Of a DNA stretch of 64,000 bases, positions 8,684 to 17,791 are shown piece by piece. The notes beneath the pieces were generated by a model. That model searched no databases. It was not told the origin of the DNA and saw only the letters and a program-made list of their open reading frames with translations. Source of the DNA: Stackebrandtia nassauensis DSM 44728 (GTDB taxonomy: Bacteria; Actinomycetota; Actinomycetes; Mycobacteriales; Micromonosporaceae); NCBI RefSeq assembly GCF_000024545.1, contig NC_013947.1:5828001-5892000 (forward strand), read 5' to 3'. How positions within the stretch are numbered: position 1 is the stretch's first letter; every line of letters begins with the position of its first letter. The position numbers and the translations under genes were made by a program.

Positions 8684-10300
8684 TCAGAACCAATCCGGGT
8701 CGGGTCGGCGGCGGGCGCCGAAGGCCACCGGGCCCGGATCGTGCGGGTGGTCGTCGGGATCGGGGTCGCGTGAGGTGACGACGGCCGGTCCGGGGTCGTG
8801 CACCGGCGGCGGTTTCGGCTCGCCGGTCAGCGGGACGACCGGGCCGGGATCGTGCACGGGTTCGGCGCCGGTGTAGCCGTTGGTGATGACGCCGCGGGTG
8901 GTGCCCTCGACGCTCCAGAACTCCACCAGCGGCCCGTCGCCGTACACCGGCTTTTCGTCGTCCTCGTCGCGCTTGCGTCCGGTCCGGGGCGGCAGGCCCG
9001 GTGCGCCCTTGGCGCCGCGGATCACGGCCCGGTTCAGCGCCTCGCCGCCGGACTTGGGACGGGCTATGCGCACGCCCGGCTGGCCCGGTTTGGCGGCGCT
9101 GGCGCGGCGGCCGAAGACGCCGTCCTCGCCGATGCCGGAGCGGCGGGTCGTGGGCACGCGGTTTCGAGCGCCGGGACGGCCGCCGATGACCGGCCGGTTC
9201 AGGCCGTTGACGGTGCGCGGAGCCGTGGACTTGGGCAGGTTGCCGGTCTTGCCGGAGCGCTGACCGATGACCGGCGGTACGGTGCGGCCCGGCATCCGGG
9301 GTCCGCCACCTCCGGACGGGGGCAACGGCGGTTTGGGCATCGGGACGCGCGGCGGTGCCGGTGGCAGCGGTGTCGGCAGCGGCGGAGCCGGGGTCGGTGT
9401 GGGTGGGCCGCCGGGGCCGGGGCCGGGACCGGGGACGGGTGTCGGCGCGGGTCCTGGGCTGGGGCCGGTCAGGATCGGTCCGTCGTCGTCCTCGTCGTCA
9501 TCGGGGTCGGGCTCGGGTTCCGGGTGAGGATCAGGTCCAGGTCCAGGGCCCGGTCCAGGACCGGGTCCGGGGTCAGGCCCGGGGCCAGGCCCAGGTCCGG
9601 GCTCGGGGTTCGGCTCGGGCTCGGGTTCCGGACTGGGGCTCGGATCGGAGTCGGTGTCGGTTCCGGGGCCGGGATCCGGCCCGGGGTCCGTGCCACCGCC
9701 GTCGCGCTCACCACTGAGGTCGGTGACCGTGGGGGCGGGCGTGGGTTCGGGCGGCATCTCCATACCGGCGAAGGCGATCTCGCAGACGTCCATCATGCTC
9801 GAGATCTCCTGGCGCGCCTCCTCGTCGAAGGGTTGCCGCAGTTCGGCTTCCGCGGGTGCCTCGCCCGGATCGGGGCCGTCGCCGTCGGAGTGGGCGTCGA
9901 CCTTCTTCGCGTGGGCGGCCAGCGCGATCTCGCGCGCCGCGAGCCAGCGGTCGTGGATGTTGTCCACATTGATCTGCGTGATCGTCACGTAGTCGGCCAT
10001 CGAGTCCCAGGCGGCGGCGTTGTTCCTCATGACCCGCGCCGCCTCGGCGAAGTTCTGTTTGCGGGACCCGAGTGCCGTCGCCGCCGCGGTGGCGGTCTCG
10101 GCGGTCCAGTTGTCCTCGATGTGCCGGATGTGGCCGTGCAGCCGTTCGGCCTCGTTGTCGTGCCGGTCGGCGATGCTCTGCCAGAAGTTCGCCTGGTGCC
10201 GCATCGATTCCGGGTTGTCCTTGCCGATCATCTCCCGGATCTGCTCGACGGTGCAGTTGTCGAAGCCGCCTCCGCCGCCCGCGGTGTCGTCCTTGTTCAT
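8684..10300 (-). CDS. Second WXG100/PPE-like putative type VII substrate with shared C-terminal module
   Basis: The 538-aa protein begins with about 185 helical residues containing a W-x-A turn (NWTAETA, W65). A stalk of Pro, Gly, Asp and Glu follows (DPGPGPGP repeats and an acidic DDDEDDD patch), then a Pro/Gly-rich linker. The C-terminal region has RTVPPVIGQR, RPVIGGR, DGVFGRRAS, ALNRAVIRGAKG and a charged RKRDEDDE segment, and closes with three HDPGP-type motifs. This order of motifs matches the C-terminus of the gene at 5535-7220. It follows its partner gene by 4 nt. Secretion is inferred; the function is unknown. Confidence 0.78.
   Translation of the reverse strand: MNKDDTAGGGGGFDNCTVEQIREMIGKDNPESMRHQANFWQSIADRHDNEAERLHGHIRHIEDNWTAETATAAATALGSRKQNFAEAARVMRNNAAAWDSMADYVTITQINVDNIHDRWLAAREIALAAHAKKVDAHSDGDGPDPGEAPAEAELRQPFDEEARQEISSMMDVCEIAFAGMEMPPEPTPAPTVTDLSGERDGGGTDPGPDPGPGTDTDSDPSPSPEPEPEPNPEPGPGPGPGPDPGPGPGPGPGPGPDPHPEPEPDPDDDEDDDGPILTGPSPGPAPTPVPGPGPGPGGPPTPTPAPPLPTPLPPAPPRVPMPKPPLPPSGGGGPRMPGRTVPPVIGQRSGKTGNLPKSTAPRTVNGLNRPVIGGRPGARNRVPTTRRSGIGEDGVFGRRASAAKPGQPGVRIARPKSGGEALNRAVIRGAKGAPGLPPRTGRKRDEDDEKPVYGDGPLVEFWSVEGTTRGVITNGYTGAEPVHDPGPVVPLTGEPKPPPVHDPGPAVVTSRDPDPDDHPHDPGPVAFGARRRPDPDWF
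9470..9700. repeat. In-gene PGPGP/PEPEP repeat
   Basis: Six-nucleotide Pro-Gly and Pro-Glu/Asp repeats form the stalk of the second substrate. The region is prone to slippage, and antisense frames stay open across it by composition. Confidence 0.7.
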
Positions 10301-10304
10301 CCCG

Positions 10305-10751
10305 CTAGTCCCCCTCGGAGTCGCCCGTGAACAGGTTCAGGCCGTCCCGCAGCAGCCCGCCGACGGAGTCGAGCGCTTCGGCGGCGGTCTCGTCGGCCGC
10401 GGACAGCGCCGCCCCGGCCAAACCGATCGCCCCGCCGACGGCCTCGCCCACCGCGACATGGTCGTCGGCGGCCCCGACGGCGCGCTCGAACGCAGCATTG
10501 TGGAACTTCATCATCTGCGCCGCCCGCGGGTTGCGGGGGTCGACGCCGAAGGTCGGCGCGGTGTCGAAACCCATGTCGCCGAACAACATCGCGCGCGCCT
10601 TGCCGATGTCGCCGCCGAAGGCGGTCGCGTCGGTGCGCATCGCCCGGGCCAGCTGCCGGACGTCGCCGTGGTCGAAGGCGAGGTCCCGGCCTTCCGAGAC
10701 GTAGGGCGATTCCGGTGGGGTCCACCGATCCTGTTCACGCGCCTGGCTCAT
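10305..10751 (-). CDS. Helical partner of the second putative type VII substrate
   Basis: The 148-aa product is largely helical from residue 25 on, with a Gly/Ala-rich stretch (EAVGGAIGLAGAALSAA) and an acidic end. GGAG lies 6 nt before the ATG at 10751, which decides against an in-frame ATG four codons upstream. Only 4 nt separate its stop from the next gene, so the two are probably translationally coupled and co-folded. No signal peptide is present, as expected for ESX-type proteins. Identification rests on arrangement, not on a recognised family. Confidence 0.72.
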   Translation of the reverse strand: MSQAREQDRWTPPESPYVSEGRDLAFDHGDVRQLARAMRTDATAFGGDIGKARAMLFGDMGFDTAPTFGVDPRNPRAAQMMKFHNAAFERAVGAADDHVAVGEAVGGAIGLAGAALSAADETAAEALDSVGGLLRDGLNLFTGDSEGD

Positions 10752-10842
10752 GTCCGTCTCCAATCGCGCCCGATGGCGTGGTCGATGCCGGAACTGTAGG
10801 AACGGCGGCGCACATGACGGCGCATACGCGGGTGCATATACG

Positions 10843-10876
10843 AAAAGGCCGCCGCACCAAGGAAAGTGCGGCGGCC
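10843..10876 (-). terminator. Rho-independent terminator of protease gene 1
   Basis: An 11-bp stem (10847-10857 with 10866-10876) has an 8-nt loop and a TTTT tract on the minus strand. Confidence 0.85.
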
Positions 10877-10908
10877 GGATCCGAAAGGAAGGGTCGGGCG
10901 GGTGGAAC

Positions 10909-11727
10909 CTAGGGCAGGGTTCCCAGAGCGGCGTTGATGTCGGCGTTCCAGAAGCTCACCTGGGCGTAGACGCCGGGCTTGCCCGGACGGGCGCAGCCCT
11001 CGCCCCAGCTGACGATGCCCACCTGGACGGGCTCTTCGCCCGCCATGTTGACCATCGGGCCACCGGAGTCGCCCTGGCAGGTGTCGATGCCGCCCTCGTC
11101 CATGAGGCCGGAGCAGATCTCGCCTTCGGCGTCCAGGTTGGAGTAGGCGCCCTGACAGGTCGCGTCGTCCACATAAGGTGCTTCGGCGTGCTGGAGGTAG
11201 TCGGCCTGCGGGCCGCCCTCGGAGGTGGCGCCCCAGCCCATCAGCTGGAAGTTCGGGCCCTCGTCGCTGGTGCCGTCGGTCGCGAGCTTGATGGTCTTCG
11301 CGTCGGCGATCGGTTCGGACAGCTTGATCAGGGCCCAGTCGCCACGGCCGTCGGAGGCGTAGGTCTCGGACTGGTGAATGTAGGCGGAGGTGCGTTCCTG
11401 GATGTCGGGGCTGTTGAGGTCGTTGGCGCCGTAGTAGGCGGTGACGCTCGTGTCCTCTCCGGTGCCGTCGACGCAGTGGGCGGCGGTCAGGACGACCTGG
11501 TCGGTGATCATGGAGCCGCCACAGCCCATGGACAGCCGGACCATCCACGGGTAGGCGCCTTCGGGGGCATCCTCGCCACCGACGACCTTGGTGCTGATGT
11601 CGCCTTTGTCCTCGCCGTAGGACGGTCCGTCGTCGGCCTGTGCCGGGAGCGTGGTCGCGACGATGGCGAAGGTTCCGGCCGCGAGCACGGCGCTCGCGGC
11701 TATGAGGGCTCTGGTTTTCTTGCGCAC
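10909..11727 (-). CDS. Secreted trypsin-like serine protease (S1), copy 1
   Basis: The 272-aa preproprotein has a signal peptide (about 1-31), a short propeptide and a mature chain starting at VVGGEDA (about residue 48). The catalytic triad is visible: His84 (LTAAHC), Asp130 (GDWALIKL) and Ser221 (QGDSGGP). Asp215, six residues before Ser221, predicts trypsin-like cleavage after Arg or Lys. It starts with GTG behind AAAGGAGA. It is a tandem paralogue of the next gene upstream, sharing leader, start region and promoter spacing. It probably hydrolyses external protein and could supply the peptide importers encoded further along. Confidence 0.93.
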   Translation of the reverse strand: MRKKTRALIAASAVLAAGTFAIVATTLPAQADDGPSYGEDKGDISTKVVGGEDAPEGAYPWMVRLSMGCGGSMITDQVVLTAAHCVDGTGEDTSVTAYYGANDLNSPDIQERTSAYIHQSETYASDGRGDWALIKLSEPIADAKTIKLATDGTSDEGPNFQLMGWGATSEGGPQADYLQHAEAPYVDDATCQGAYSNLDAEGEICSGLMDEGGIDTCQGDSGGPMVNMAGEEPVQVGIVSWGEGCARPGKPGVYAQVSFWNADINAALGTLP

Positions 11728-11784
11728 GAGAGTTCTCCTTTAGGGGTGCGCGTGAAGGGGCTCACGCGTCTCGTTACAAAGGAC

Positions 11785-11813
11785 AACTTAATCGAAAGAT
11801 GTAAGTAAAGCAA
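11785..11813 (-). promoter_or_regulatory. Promoter of protease gene 1
   Basis: On the minus strand TTGCTT and TAAGTT are separated by exactly 17 nt. The same layout precedes the paralogue at 12845-12873, which supports the call. Confidence 0.6.
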
Positions 11814-11884
11814 TACTAAGTACGCGCTACGTTCGGCCAGTTATTCAGAGTCTTCAGACTTTACGGAACACAACGGGCGCAACG

Positions 11885-11919
11885 AAAAACCGCCGCGAAC
11901 CTTTCGGCTCGCGGCGGCT
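11885..11919 (-). terminator. Rho-independent terminator of protease gene 2
   Basis: A 9-bp stem (11890-11898 with 11909-11917) is followed on the minus strand by GTTTTTCG. Confidence 0.82.
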
Positions 11920-11954
11920 TCGAATCCTAATGGGATAAAGCTTCGCCTGGTGGC

Positions 11955-12782
11955 TTAGCCTTCTTCCCCGCCACCGAACGCGTCGGCCGCGGCGTTGATG
12001 TCGGCGGCCAGGGTGCTCACCTGGGCGTAAACGCCGAACTTCTTGGGCTGCGCGCAGCCCTCGCCCCAGCTGACGATGCCGGTCTGGGTGAAGGTGCCGT
12101 CCTCAGCGACGACGCCCATCGGGCCACCGGAGTCGCCCTGGCAGGTGTCGATGCCGCCCTCGTCAAGACCGGCACACAGCATCGAGTCGGGGTCGAGCGA
12201 CTCGCCGTAGGCTTCCTTGCACTTCTCGTCGTCGACGCCCGGAACCTTGGCCTTCAGCAGCTCGTTGGACTGCTCGCCGCCCTCGGAGGTGGCGCCCCAT
12301 CCCATGATGGTCTGCTCTTCCAGGTCGACGCTGTCGTCCTCGGCCAGCTTGACCGGCTCGACGCCCTCGGCCGGAGCCTCGAGCTTCAGGACCGACCAGT
12401 CACCGGCCATCTCGATCGGCTTGCCGAAGTCGGGGTTCTGGGTGACCTCGGTGACCTTGATTTCCTTGATCTCAGGGTCGTCGAGCTTGTTGGTGCCGTA
12501 CTTGACGGTGAAGCCCTCGCTGCCGTCGGTGCAGTGCGCCGCGGTCAGCGCGACGTCCGGACGGATCAGCGAGGCGCCACAGGCGTCCTGGCCACCGATC
12601 GTCAGCCGCATCATGAACGGGAATTCGCCTTCTTCGGCGGGCTCGCCACCGACGACCTTTTCCTCAGGACCGTTGCTCTTGTCAGTGTCGGCGGCTAGTG
12701 CCGGGAGGGAGACGCCGACGGCGAGAGCGCCCGCCGCGAGGGCAGCGCCCACCGCGGCCAGCCGCTTTGTCTTCTTCTGCAC
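11955..12782 (-). CDS. Secreted trypsin-like serine protease (S1), copy 2
   Basis: The 275-aa product starts at GTG 12782 behind AAAGGAGA; the frame is open further upstream but without a start signal. It has a signal peptide (1-30), a short propeptide and a mature start at VVGGEPA. The triad is His83 (TAAHC), Asp128 (GDWSVLKL) and Ser218 (QGDSGGP), with Asp212 giving trypsin-like specificity. It is a diverged tandem copy of the protease at 10909-11727, more acidic overall and with a longer C-terminal tail. Each copy has its own terminator, so they are separate transcription units. Confidence 0.93.
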   Translation of the reverse strand: MQKKTKRLAAVGAALAAGALAVGVSLPALAADTDKSNGPEEKVVGGEPAEEGEFPFMMRLTIGGQDACGASLIRPDVALTAAHCTDGSEGFTVKYGTNKLDDPEIKEIKVTEVTQNPDFGKPIEMAGDWSVLKLEAPAEGVEPVKLAEDDSVDLEEQTIMGWGATSEGGEQSNELLKAKVPGVDDEKCKEAYGESLDPDSMLCAGLDEGGIDTCQGDSGGPMGVVAEDGTFTQTGIVSWGEGCAQPKKFGVYAQVSTLAADINAAADAFGGGEEG

Positions 12783-12844
12783 GAGAAGTTCTCCTTTGAA
12801 GGGGTGTGGCGGCGAGATGAATCGCACACCGGGGTTACCCGGCC

Positions 12845-12873
12845 AACATAAATGACATATCGGCGAGCGGCAA
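12845..12873 (-). promoter_or_regulatory. Promoter of protease gene 2
   Basis: On the minus strand TTGCCG and TATGTT are separated by 17 nt, about 60 nt before the GTG start. Confidence 0.6.
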
Positions 12874-12879
12874 TACCAG

Positions 12880-12907
12880 ATATGTATTAATGAAGATTTA
12901 TACATAT
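12880..12907. promoter_or_regulatory. AT-rich inverted repeat upstream of protease promoter 2
   Basis: ATATGTAT and ATACATAT are separated by 12 nt, just upstream of the -35 hexamer, in an unusually AT-rich patch for this genome. It is a candidate activator or repressor site. The rest of 12908-13021 holds no feature I can support. Confidence 0.45.
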
Positions 12908-13021
12908 GCCGCTACCGAGCGATAACCCACCGTGGCCGACAAAGGCCGCGATATCCCCACAACCCGACAAAGTGGTTCTTCCGGTATCCACAGGCGTCCC
13001 ACCATCCGGGACCGTCGTGAT

Positions 13022-13747
13022 CTACGGAGTCTCGTCTCCGCATTCCTTCAAATAGGCGCACGCGGACACGATGTGACTGACGGCCTCGTCCACGTCATCG
13101 GTCAGCAGCATCAGATCCAGGTCCTGCTCGGCGATCTTGCCGCCCTCGAGCATCCGGTCGCGCAGCCAGTCGATGAGGCCCTGCCAGTAGCTGACTCCCA
13201 TGAGCACCACCGGGAACCGGGTCACCTTCTTCGTCTGCACCAGCGTCAGCGCCTCGAACAGTTCGTCCAAAGTGCCGAAACCGCCGGGCAGCACACAGAA
13301 CGCCTGCGAGTACTTCACGAACATCGTCTTGCGGGCGAAGAAGTAACGGAAGTCCAGTCCGATGTCGATGTAGTCGTTGAGCTTCTGTTCAAAGGGGAGT
13401 TCGATTCCCAGTCCGATGGAGACACCACCGGCGCTGCGCGCACCCCGGTTCGCGGCCTCCATGATGCCGGGGCCACCCCCGGTGATCACACCGAAGTTGG
13501 CCTTGGCCAGCGCGGCCCCCAGCTGCTCCCCCAGCACGTACTCCTCGCTGCCGGGCTTGGTCCGGGCCGAACCGAACACCGACACCGCGGGCTCCAGATC
13601 CGACAGCGTCTCGAAGCCGTCCACGAACTCCGACAGGATGCGCAGCGCCCGCCAGGCGTCCCGCTGCTTCCACTCACCGCGGTGCACCGAGTCGAGCAGG
13701 TGGGCCTCGGAGGTGATCTTCGGGTTCGGGTTCGCGTTCGGCATCAT
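13022..13747 (-). CDS. LOG-family (TIGR00730) Rossmann-fold protein
   Basis: The 241-aa protein carries the two family motifs, [14 protein letters not shown] and [14 protein letters not shown], that form the nucleotide-binding and catalytic site of LOG enzymes. These hydrolyse nucleoside 5'-monophosphates to base and ribose phosphate; the natural substrate here is not known. Older annotations as lysine decarboxylase are not supported by the motifs. Its ATG overlaps the dapE stop (ATGA), so translation is coupled to dapE, an arrangement common in actinobacteria. Confidence 0.88.
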   Translation of the reverse strand: MMPNANPNPKITSEAHLLDSVHRGEWKQRDAWRALRILSEFVDGFETLSDLEPAVSVFGSARTKPGSEEYVLGEQLGAALAKANFGVITGGGPGIMEAANRGARSAGGVSIGLGIELPFEQKLNDYIDIGLDFRYFFARKTMFVKYSQAFCVLPGGFGTLDELFEALTLVQTKKVTRFPVVLMGVSYWQGLIDWLRDRMLEGGKIAEQDLDLMLLTDDVDEAVSHIVSACAYLKECGDETP

Positions 13748-14820
13748 GTCGACTCTCCTGTCAGATAATCCCGCAAAGTATCAGCACATTGGACGATACG
13801 CTCGCACGAGACGTGCTCGTCCTTGGTGTGCGCCAGGTTGGGGTCGCCGGGGCCGTAGTTCACCGCCGGGATGCCCAGGGCCGAGAACCGGGCCACGTCG
13901 GTCCAGCCCAGTTTCGCCACCGGGGGCCGACCCAGGGTGTCGAGGAAGTCGCGGGCGGCGGGCGCCGACAGTCCCGGCGGCGCGGCCGGGGCGGAATCGG
14001 TGACGTCGATGTCGAAACCGGCGAAGATCTCGGCCACGTGCGCCCGGGCCTGGTCCTCGCTGCGGTCGGGCGCGAACCGGAAGGCGACCTCCACGACGCA
14101 TTCGTCGGGGATGACGTTTCCCGCCACCCCGCCCTGGATGCGCACCGCGTTGAGCCCCTCGCGGTACACGCAGCCGTCGATGTCGACGGTCCGGGCCTCG
14201 TACGCGCGCAACCGATCCAGGATGTCCCCGGCCTTGTGGACGGCGTTGTCGCCCAGCCAGCCGCGTGCCGCGTGGGCGCGTTTGCCGTGGGTGCGGACCT
14301 CGGCGCGCATCGTCCCCTGGCACCCGGCCTCCAGCTCGCCGTGGCTGGGCTCCAGCAGGAACGCCAGGTCGGCCTCGAGCAGGTGGCCGTGCGACTTCGC
14401 CAGCAGCCCCAGCCCGTTGCGGTCGCTCTCGATCTCCTCGCAGTCGTAGAAGATGAAACTCAGGTCGTGCGCGGGTTCGGTGAGGGTCGCCGCCAGATGC
14501 AGCGCGATCGCGGTGCCCGACTTCATGTCGGAGGTCCCGCAGCCGTACATGATGTCGCCCTCGGTACGGGACGGGAAGTTGTCGTGCAGCGGCACCGTGT
14601 CGGTGTGCCCGGCCAGCAGCACCCGACGGCCGCGGCCGAACTCGGTGCGGGCGCACACGACGTTGCCGATCCGCTCCACCGTCAGGTGCGCCCGGTGCCG
14701 CAGCGCGGCCTCGATGGCGTCGGTGATCTCCCGTTCGTCGCCGGAGACCGATTCGATGTCGACCAGGGCGCGGGTCAGGGCGACCGGGTCGGTGAGTTGG
14801 GCTTCAGTCAATACCACCAC
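13744..14820 (-). CDS. dapE: Succinyl-diaminopimelate desuccinylase
   Basis: This 358-aa M20-family metallohydrolase removes succinate from N-succinyl-LL-2,6-diaminopimelate in lysine and peptidoglycan synthesis. Metal-site motifs are visible: LAGHTDTVP, the GTSDMKSG segment and the YDCEEIES segment, with a late His ([10 protein letters not shown]). The GTG at 14820 is the first of two adjacent GTGs; I see no ribosome-binding site. It diverges from dapD across only 36 nt and is coupled to the LOG-family gene downstream. Confidence 0.93.
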   Translation of the reverse strand: MVVLTEAQLTDPVALTRALVDIESVSGDEREITDAIEAALRHRAHLTVERIGNVVCARTEFGRGRRVLLAGHTDTVPLHDNFPSRTEGDIMYGCGTSDMKSGTAIALHLAATLTEPAHDLSFIFYDCEEIESDRNGLGLLAKSHGHLLEADLAFLLEPSHGELEAGCQGTMRAEVRTHGKRAHAARGWLGDNAVHKAGDILDRLRAYEARTVDIDGCVYREGLNAVRIQGGVAGNVIPDECVVEVAFRFAPDRSEDQARAHVAEIFAGFDIDVTDSAPAAPPGLSAPAARDFLDTLGRPPVAKLGWTDVARFSALGIPAVNYGPGDPNLAHTKDEHVSCERIVQCADTLRDYLTGEST

Positions 14821-14844
14821 GATCAGCCACGATACGCGGACCTT

Positions 14845-14857
14845 TACGGTATTGGCA
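14845..14857 (+). promoter_or_regulatory. -10 element of leaderless dapD
   Basis: TACGGT (14845-14850) lies 6 nt before the ATG and there is no ribosome-binding site, so transcription probably starts at the A of the start codon. Confidence 0.55.
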
Positions 14858-15780
14858 TGAGCGGTTACCTCACCACCGGTGCCTGGGGATCAGGCGTGGC
14901 CACCTATTCATCCTCGGGCGTGCTGCTGGACGCCTGGTTCGACCGGCTGGGGCTGGACGAGCCGGAGTCCGGGAGCGAACTGGCCGCCTCGCGGGACGAG
15001 CTCCGGGGCGTCGACATCAAGCCGATCGAGGTCCGCGTCGCCTCGCTGGAACAGGCGCCCGCCGACGCGGCCGACGCCTATCTACGGCTGCACCTGTTGT
15101 CCACCCGGCACATCCGGCCGCACCAGGCCAACCTGGACGGCATCTTCGGACTGCTGAGCAACAACGCCTGGACCGACCTGGGTCCGGTCGCGGCCGAGAA
15201 CCTAGACGCCGTGCGCCTCACCGCCCGCCGCAAGGGGCACCGGCTGCGGGTGGAGTCGGTGGACAAGTTCCCGCGCATGACCGACTACGTGATGCCCTCG
15301 GGGGTGCGCATCGCCGACGCATCCCGGGTGCGGCTGGGCGCGCACCTGGCCGAGGGCACGACGGTCATGCACGAGGGTTTCGTGAACTTCAACGCCGGAA
15401 CGCTGGGCAACTCCATGGTGGAGGGACGGATCGCGGGTGGCGTCGTCGTCGGCGACGGCAGCGACATCGGCGGCGGAGCGTCCATCATGGGCACCCTGTC
15501 GGGCGGCGGCAAGGAGGTCGTGTCCATCGGCGAGCGGTGCCTGCTGGGGGCCAACGCCGGGATCGGGATCTCACTGGGCGACGACTGCGTCGTGGCCGCG
15601 GGCTGCTACGTCACCGCCGGTTCGAAGGTGACGCTGCCGGACGGAGAGATCGTCAAGGCCCGCGAGCTGTCGGGTGTGGACAATCTGATGTTCTGGCAGA
15701 ACTCGGTGACCGGCGTCCTGGAGGCCAAGCAGCGCACCGGCTCCTGGGGTTCCCTGAACGCCGCGCTGCACAAGAACTAG
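14857..15780 (+). CDS. dapD: Tetrahydrodipicolinate N-succinyltransferase
   Basis: The 307-aa protein transfers succinate from succinyl-CoA to tetrahydrodipicolinate. The second half consists of hexapeptide repeats of a left-handed beta-helix (for example [19 protein letters not shown] and [14 protein letters not shown]), matching the actinobacterial DapD type. The start is the ATG that leaves an N-terminus of normal length; the frame is open much further upstream across dapE, which I treat as chance. Its stop shares bases with the dapC stop on the other strand. Confidence 0.95.
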   Translation: MSGYLTTGAWGSGVATYSSSGVLLDAWFDRLGLDEPESGSELAASRDELRGVDIKPIEVRVASLEQAPADAADAYLRLHLLSTRHIRPHQANLDGIFGLLSNNAWTDLGPVAAENLDAVRLTARRKGHRLRVESVDKFPRMTDYVMPSGVRIADASRVRLGAHLAEGTTVMHEGFVNFNAGTLGNSMVEGRIAGGVVVGDGSDIGGGASIMGTLSGGGKEVVSIGERCLLGANAGIGISLGDDCVVAAGCYVTAGSKVTLPDGEIVKARELSGVDNLMFWQNSVTGVLEAKQRTGSWGSLNAALHKN

Positions 15781-16862
15781 GTCAGTTCGGCAAGGCGCGC
15801 GCAGGCCGCCTCGACGCCCGCGTCGGAGGCGGTCAGCGCGATGCGGACGTGTTCGCCGCCCGAGGGGCCGTAGAACTCGCCCGGCGCCACCACGATGCCC
15901 AGCTTCGCCAGCGCGGCCACCGTCTCCCAGCAGTCCTCGCCGCGGGTGGCCCACAGGTACAGGCCCGCGTGGGAGTGGTCGATGCGGAAACCGGCCGCGG
16001 TGAAGGCTTCCCGCAGTGACTCGCGACGACGGCGGTAGCGCTCGCGCTGTTCGGTCGCGTGGGTCTCGTCGGTCAGGGCCGCCGTCATCGCCGCCTGCAC
16101 CGGGGCGGGCACGATCATTCCGGCGTGCTTGCGCAGTTGCAGCAGGCCGTCGACGAGTTCCGGGTCGCCGGCCACGAAACCGGCCCGGTATCCGGCCAGG
16201 TTGGAGCGTTTGGACAGCGAGTGCACGGCCAGCAGGTTCGAGGTGTCGTCGCCGCACACGTCCGGGTGCAGGATCGACACCGGCTGCTTGTCCCAGCCCA
16301 GCGTCAGGTAGCACTCGTCCGAGACGACGGTGATGCCGCGCGAGCGGGCCCAGCCGACGATCTTGCGCAGCCGGGCCGCCGACAGCACCTCGCCGGTCGG
16401 GTTGGACGGGTAGTTGACCCACAGCAGCCGCAGCCGCGTCTCGGCGCCGAAACCGGGTTCGTCGACCCGCACGCACCGGGCCCCGGCCAGCCGGGCCCCG
16501 ATCTCGTAGGTCGGATAGGCCAGTTTCGGGATCGCCACGGTACTGCCGCCGCCCAGTCCGAGCAGTCCCGGCAGGCCCGCGACGAGTTCCTTGCTGCCGA
16601 TGGTCGGCAGCACCCGGAACTCGGCGCGGGCGCCGCAATGCTCACGGACCCAGTCGCCGATCGCACCCCGCAGCGCTTCGGTGCCCGCGGTGAGCGGGTA
16701 GCCGGGGGTGTCGGCCGCGCCGGTGAGGGCGTCGCGGATCAGTTCGGGCACCGGGTCCACGGGAGTGCCCATGGACAGGTTCACGGCGCCGCCGGGGTGG
16801 GCACGGGCCTTGTCGGCGAACGGCGCCAGCCGGTCCCAGGGGAACGGCGGCAGCGACTTCAT
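15777..16862 (-). CDS. dapC: Succinyldiaminopimelate transaminase
   Basis: This 361-aa class I/II PLP aminotransferase makes N-succinyl-LL-diaminopimelate. Visible motifs are NYPSNPTGE (substrate-binding Asn), [10 protein letters not shown] and [13 protein letters not shown], where the Lys of SLSK is the PLP ligand. The ATG at 16862 overlaps the ferredoxin stop (ATGA), which fixes the start. The ferredoxin-dapC pair matches the order known in mycobacteria (fdxC-dapC). The gene is convergent with dapD, and the two stop codons overlap in a CTAG, leaving no room for a terminator. Confidence 0.94.
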   Translation of the reverse strand: MKSLPPFPWDRLAPFADKARAHPGGAVNLSMGTPVDPVPELIRDALTGAADTPGYPLTAGTEALRGAIGDWVREHCGARAEFRVLPTIGSKELVAGLPGLLGLGGGSTVAIPKLAYPTYEIGARLAGARCVRVDEPGFGAETRLRLLWVNYPSNPTGEVLSAARLRKIVGWARSRGITVVSDECYLTLGWDKQPVSILHPDVCGDDTSNLLAVHSLSKRSNLAGYRAGFVAGDPELVDGLLQLRKHAGMIVPAPVQAAMTAALTDETHATEQRERYRRRRESLREAFTAAGFRIDHSHAGLYLWATRGEDCWETVAALAKLGIVVAPGEFYGPSGGEHVRIALTASDAGVEAACARLAELT

Positions 16863-17179
16863 TCCGACTTGGCGGGCCGGGAGGCGACGAAGGTGGCGTC
16901 CTTCTCGATCTTGCCAACCTTGGAGGCGCCGCCGGGCGAGCCCAGCTCCTCGAAGAACTCGTAGTTGGCGCCGGTGTAGTCGCTCCACTCCTCCGGCACG
17001 TCGTCCTCGTAGAAGATCGCCTCGACAGGGCAAACCGGCTCGCACGCTCCACAGTCAACACACTCGTCCGGGTGGATGTAGAGCATCCGGTTGCCCTCAT
17101 AGATGCAGTCGACGGGGCATTCCTCAATGCACGCCTTGTCGAGCAAATCCACGCACGGCTCGGCGATGATGTAGGTCAC
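16859..17179 (-). CDS. fdxA: 7Fe ferredoxin (3Fe-4S/4Fe-4S)
   Basis: The 106-aa protein starts at GTG 17179 behind GGAAGGA, giving the family N-terminus MTYIIAEPC. C9, C17 and C21 with the following Pro fit a 3Fe-4S site, and C40, C43, C46 and C50 a 4Fe-4S site, with C25 completing the exchanged ligands usual in this family. A charged C-terminal extension of about 45 residues is typical of actinobacterial FdxA/FdxC. It is a soluble one-electron carrier; the partner is not known. It is coupled to dapC. Confidence 0.94.
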   Translation of the reverse strand: MTYIIAEPCVDLLDKACIEECPVDCIYEGNRMLYIHPDECVDCGACEPVCPVEAIFYEDDVPEEWSDYTGANYEFFEELGSPGGASKVGKIEKDATFVASRPAKSE

Positions 17180-17257
17180 GAGTCGTCCTTCCAAAGTTTT
17201 GCCAAGTTACGGCCACGGTTGTGCCGAGCAATCAGCCTAATCTGTAGGCCGTCTCAC

Positions 17258-17707
17258 CTAACGGCGGCCACGGCCGTAGTGCTGTTCGACGCGCTTGAGG
17301 TTCTTGCTGCGGTAGTCGACGCCGAAGGTCGTGACGATCATGAATCCGACGAAGGCGGCCACCACCCCGACACCGAAGAAGAACAGCAGTTCGGCCAGTA
17401 CCAGGCCGACTCCGGACGCGAACGGGTTGGCGCCCACGCACAGCGGGCCCAGGAACACCGCGGCGAAGGTACCCACGACCACGCCCAGGCCCACGTCGGC
17501 CACGGTGCGCTGCATGGGCGTCTTGACGCTCCACCAGGCCCCGGCCACCAGCGTGGTCAACGCCATCGCGCCGGTCGCCAGCGCCCCCACCAGCGACTGG
17601 TAGTTCGCCGTCACCGAGTCGACCGCCTCGGGGCTGACCAGTCGGCCGATCACGTTGGCGGCCAACATCAGCGCGGAAACGATCGCGACCGGGATCCAGC
17701 GTTTCAT
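17258..17707 (-). CDS. Four-helix membrane protein
   Basis: The 149-aa product has hydrophobic segments near residues 4-24, 42-62, 73-95 and 100-125, and a basic C-terminus (RSKNLKRVEQHYGRGRR) expected in the cytoplasm. GAGGAG lies before the ATG at 17707. It lies between mshB and the ferredoxin gene on the same strand. I recognise no family. Confidence 0.75.
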   Translation of the reverse strand: MKRWIPVAIVSALMLAANVIGRLVSPEAVDSVTANYQSLVGALATGAMALTTLVAGAWWSVKTPMQRTVADVGLGVVVGTFAAVFLGPLCVGANPFASGVGLVLAELLFFFGVGVVAAFVGFMIVTTFGVDYRSKNLKRVEQHYGRGRR

Positions 17708-17791
17708 TCGGGCTCCTCACGGACTTCTCGAGGCGGATTGCTTAGCCGAGTGTTTACCGGATGTGGGCAAGCCCACGCAAGCCGCTGATGG

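Noticed and set aside
13022-13747. Annotation as lysine decarboxylase
   Set aside because: The PGGxGTxxE motif is that of LOG-type phosphoribohydrolases; the old name is a database artefact of the family.
13789-14856. Upstream extension of dapD across dapE
   Set aside because: The dapE strand is clearly coding, and the ATG at 14857 gives the normal DapD length with a -10 element in place.
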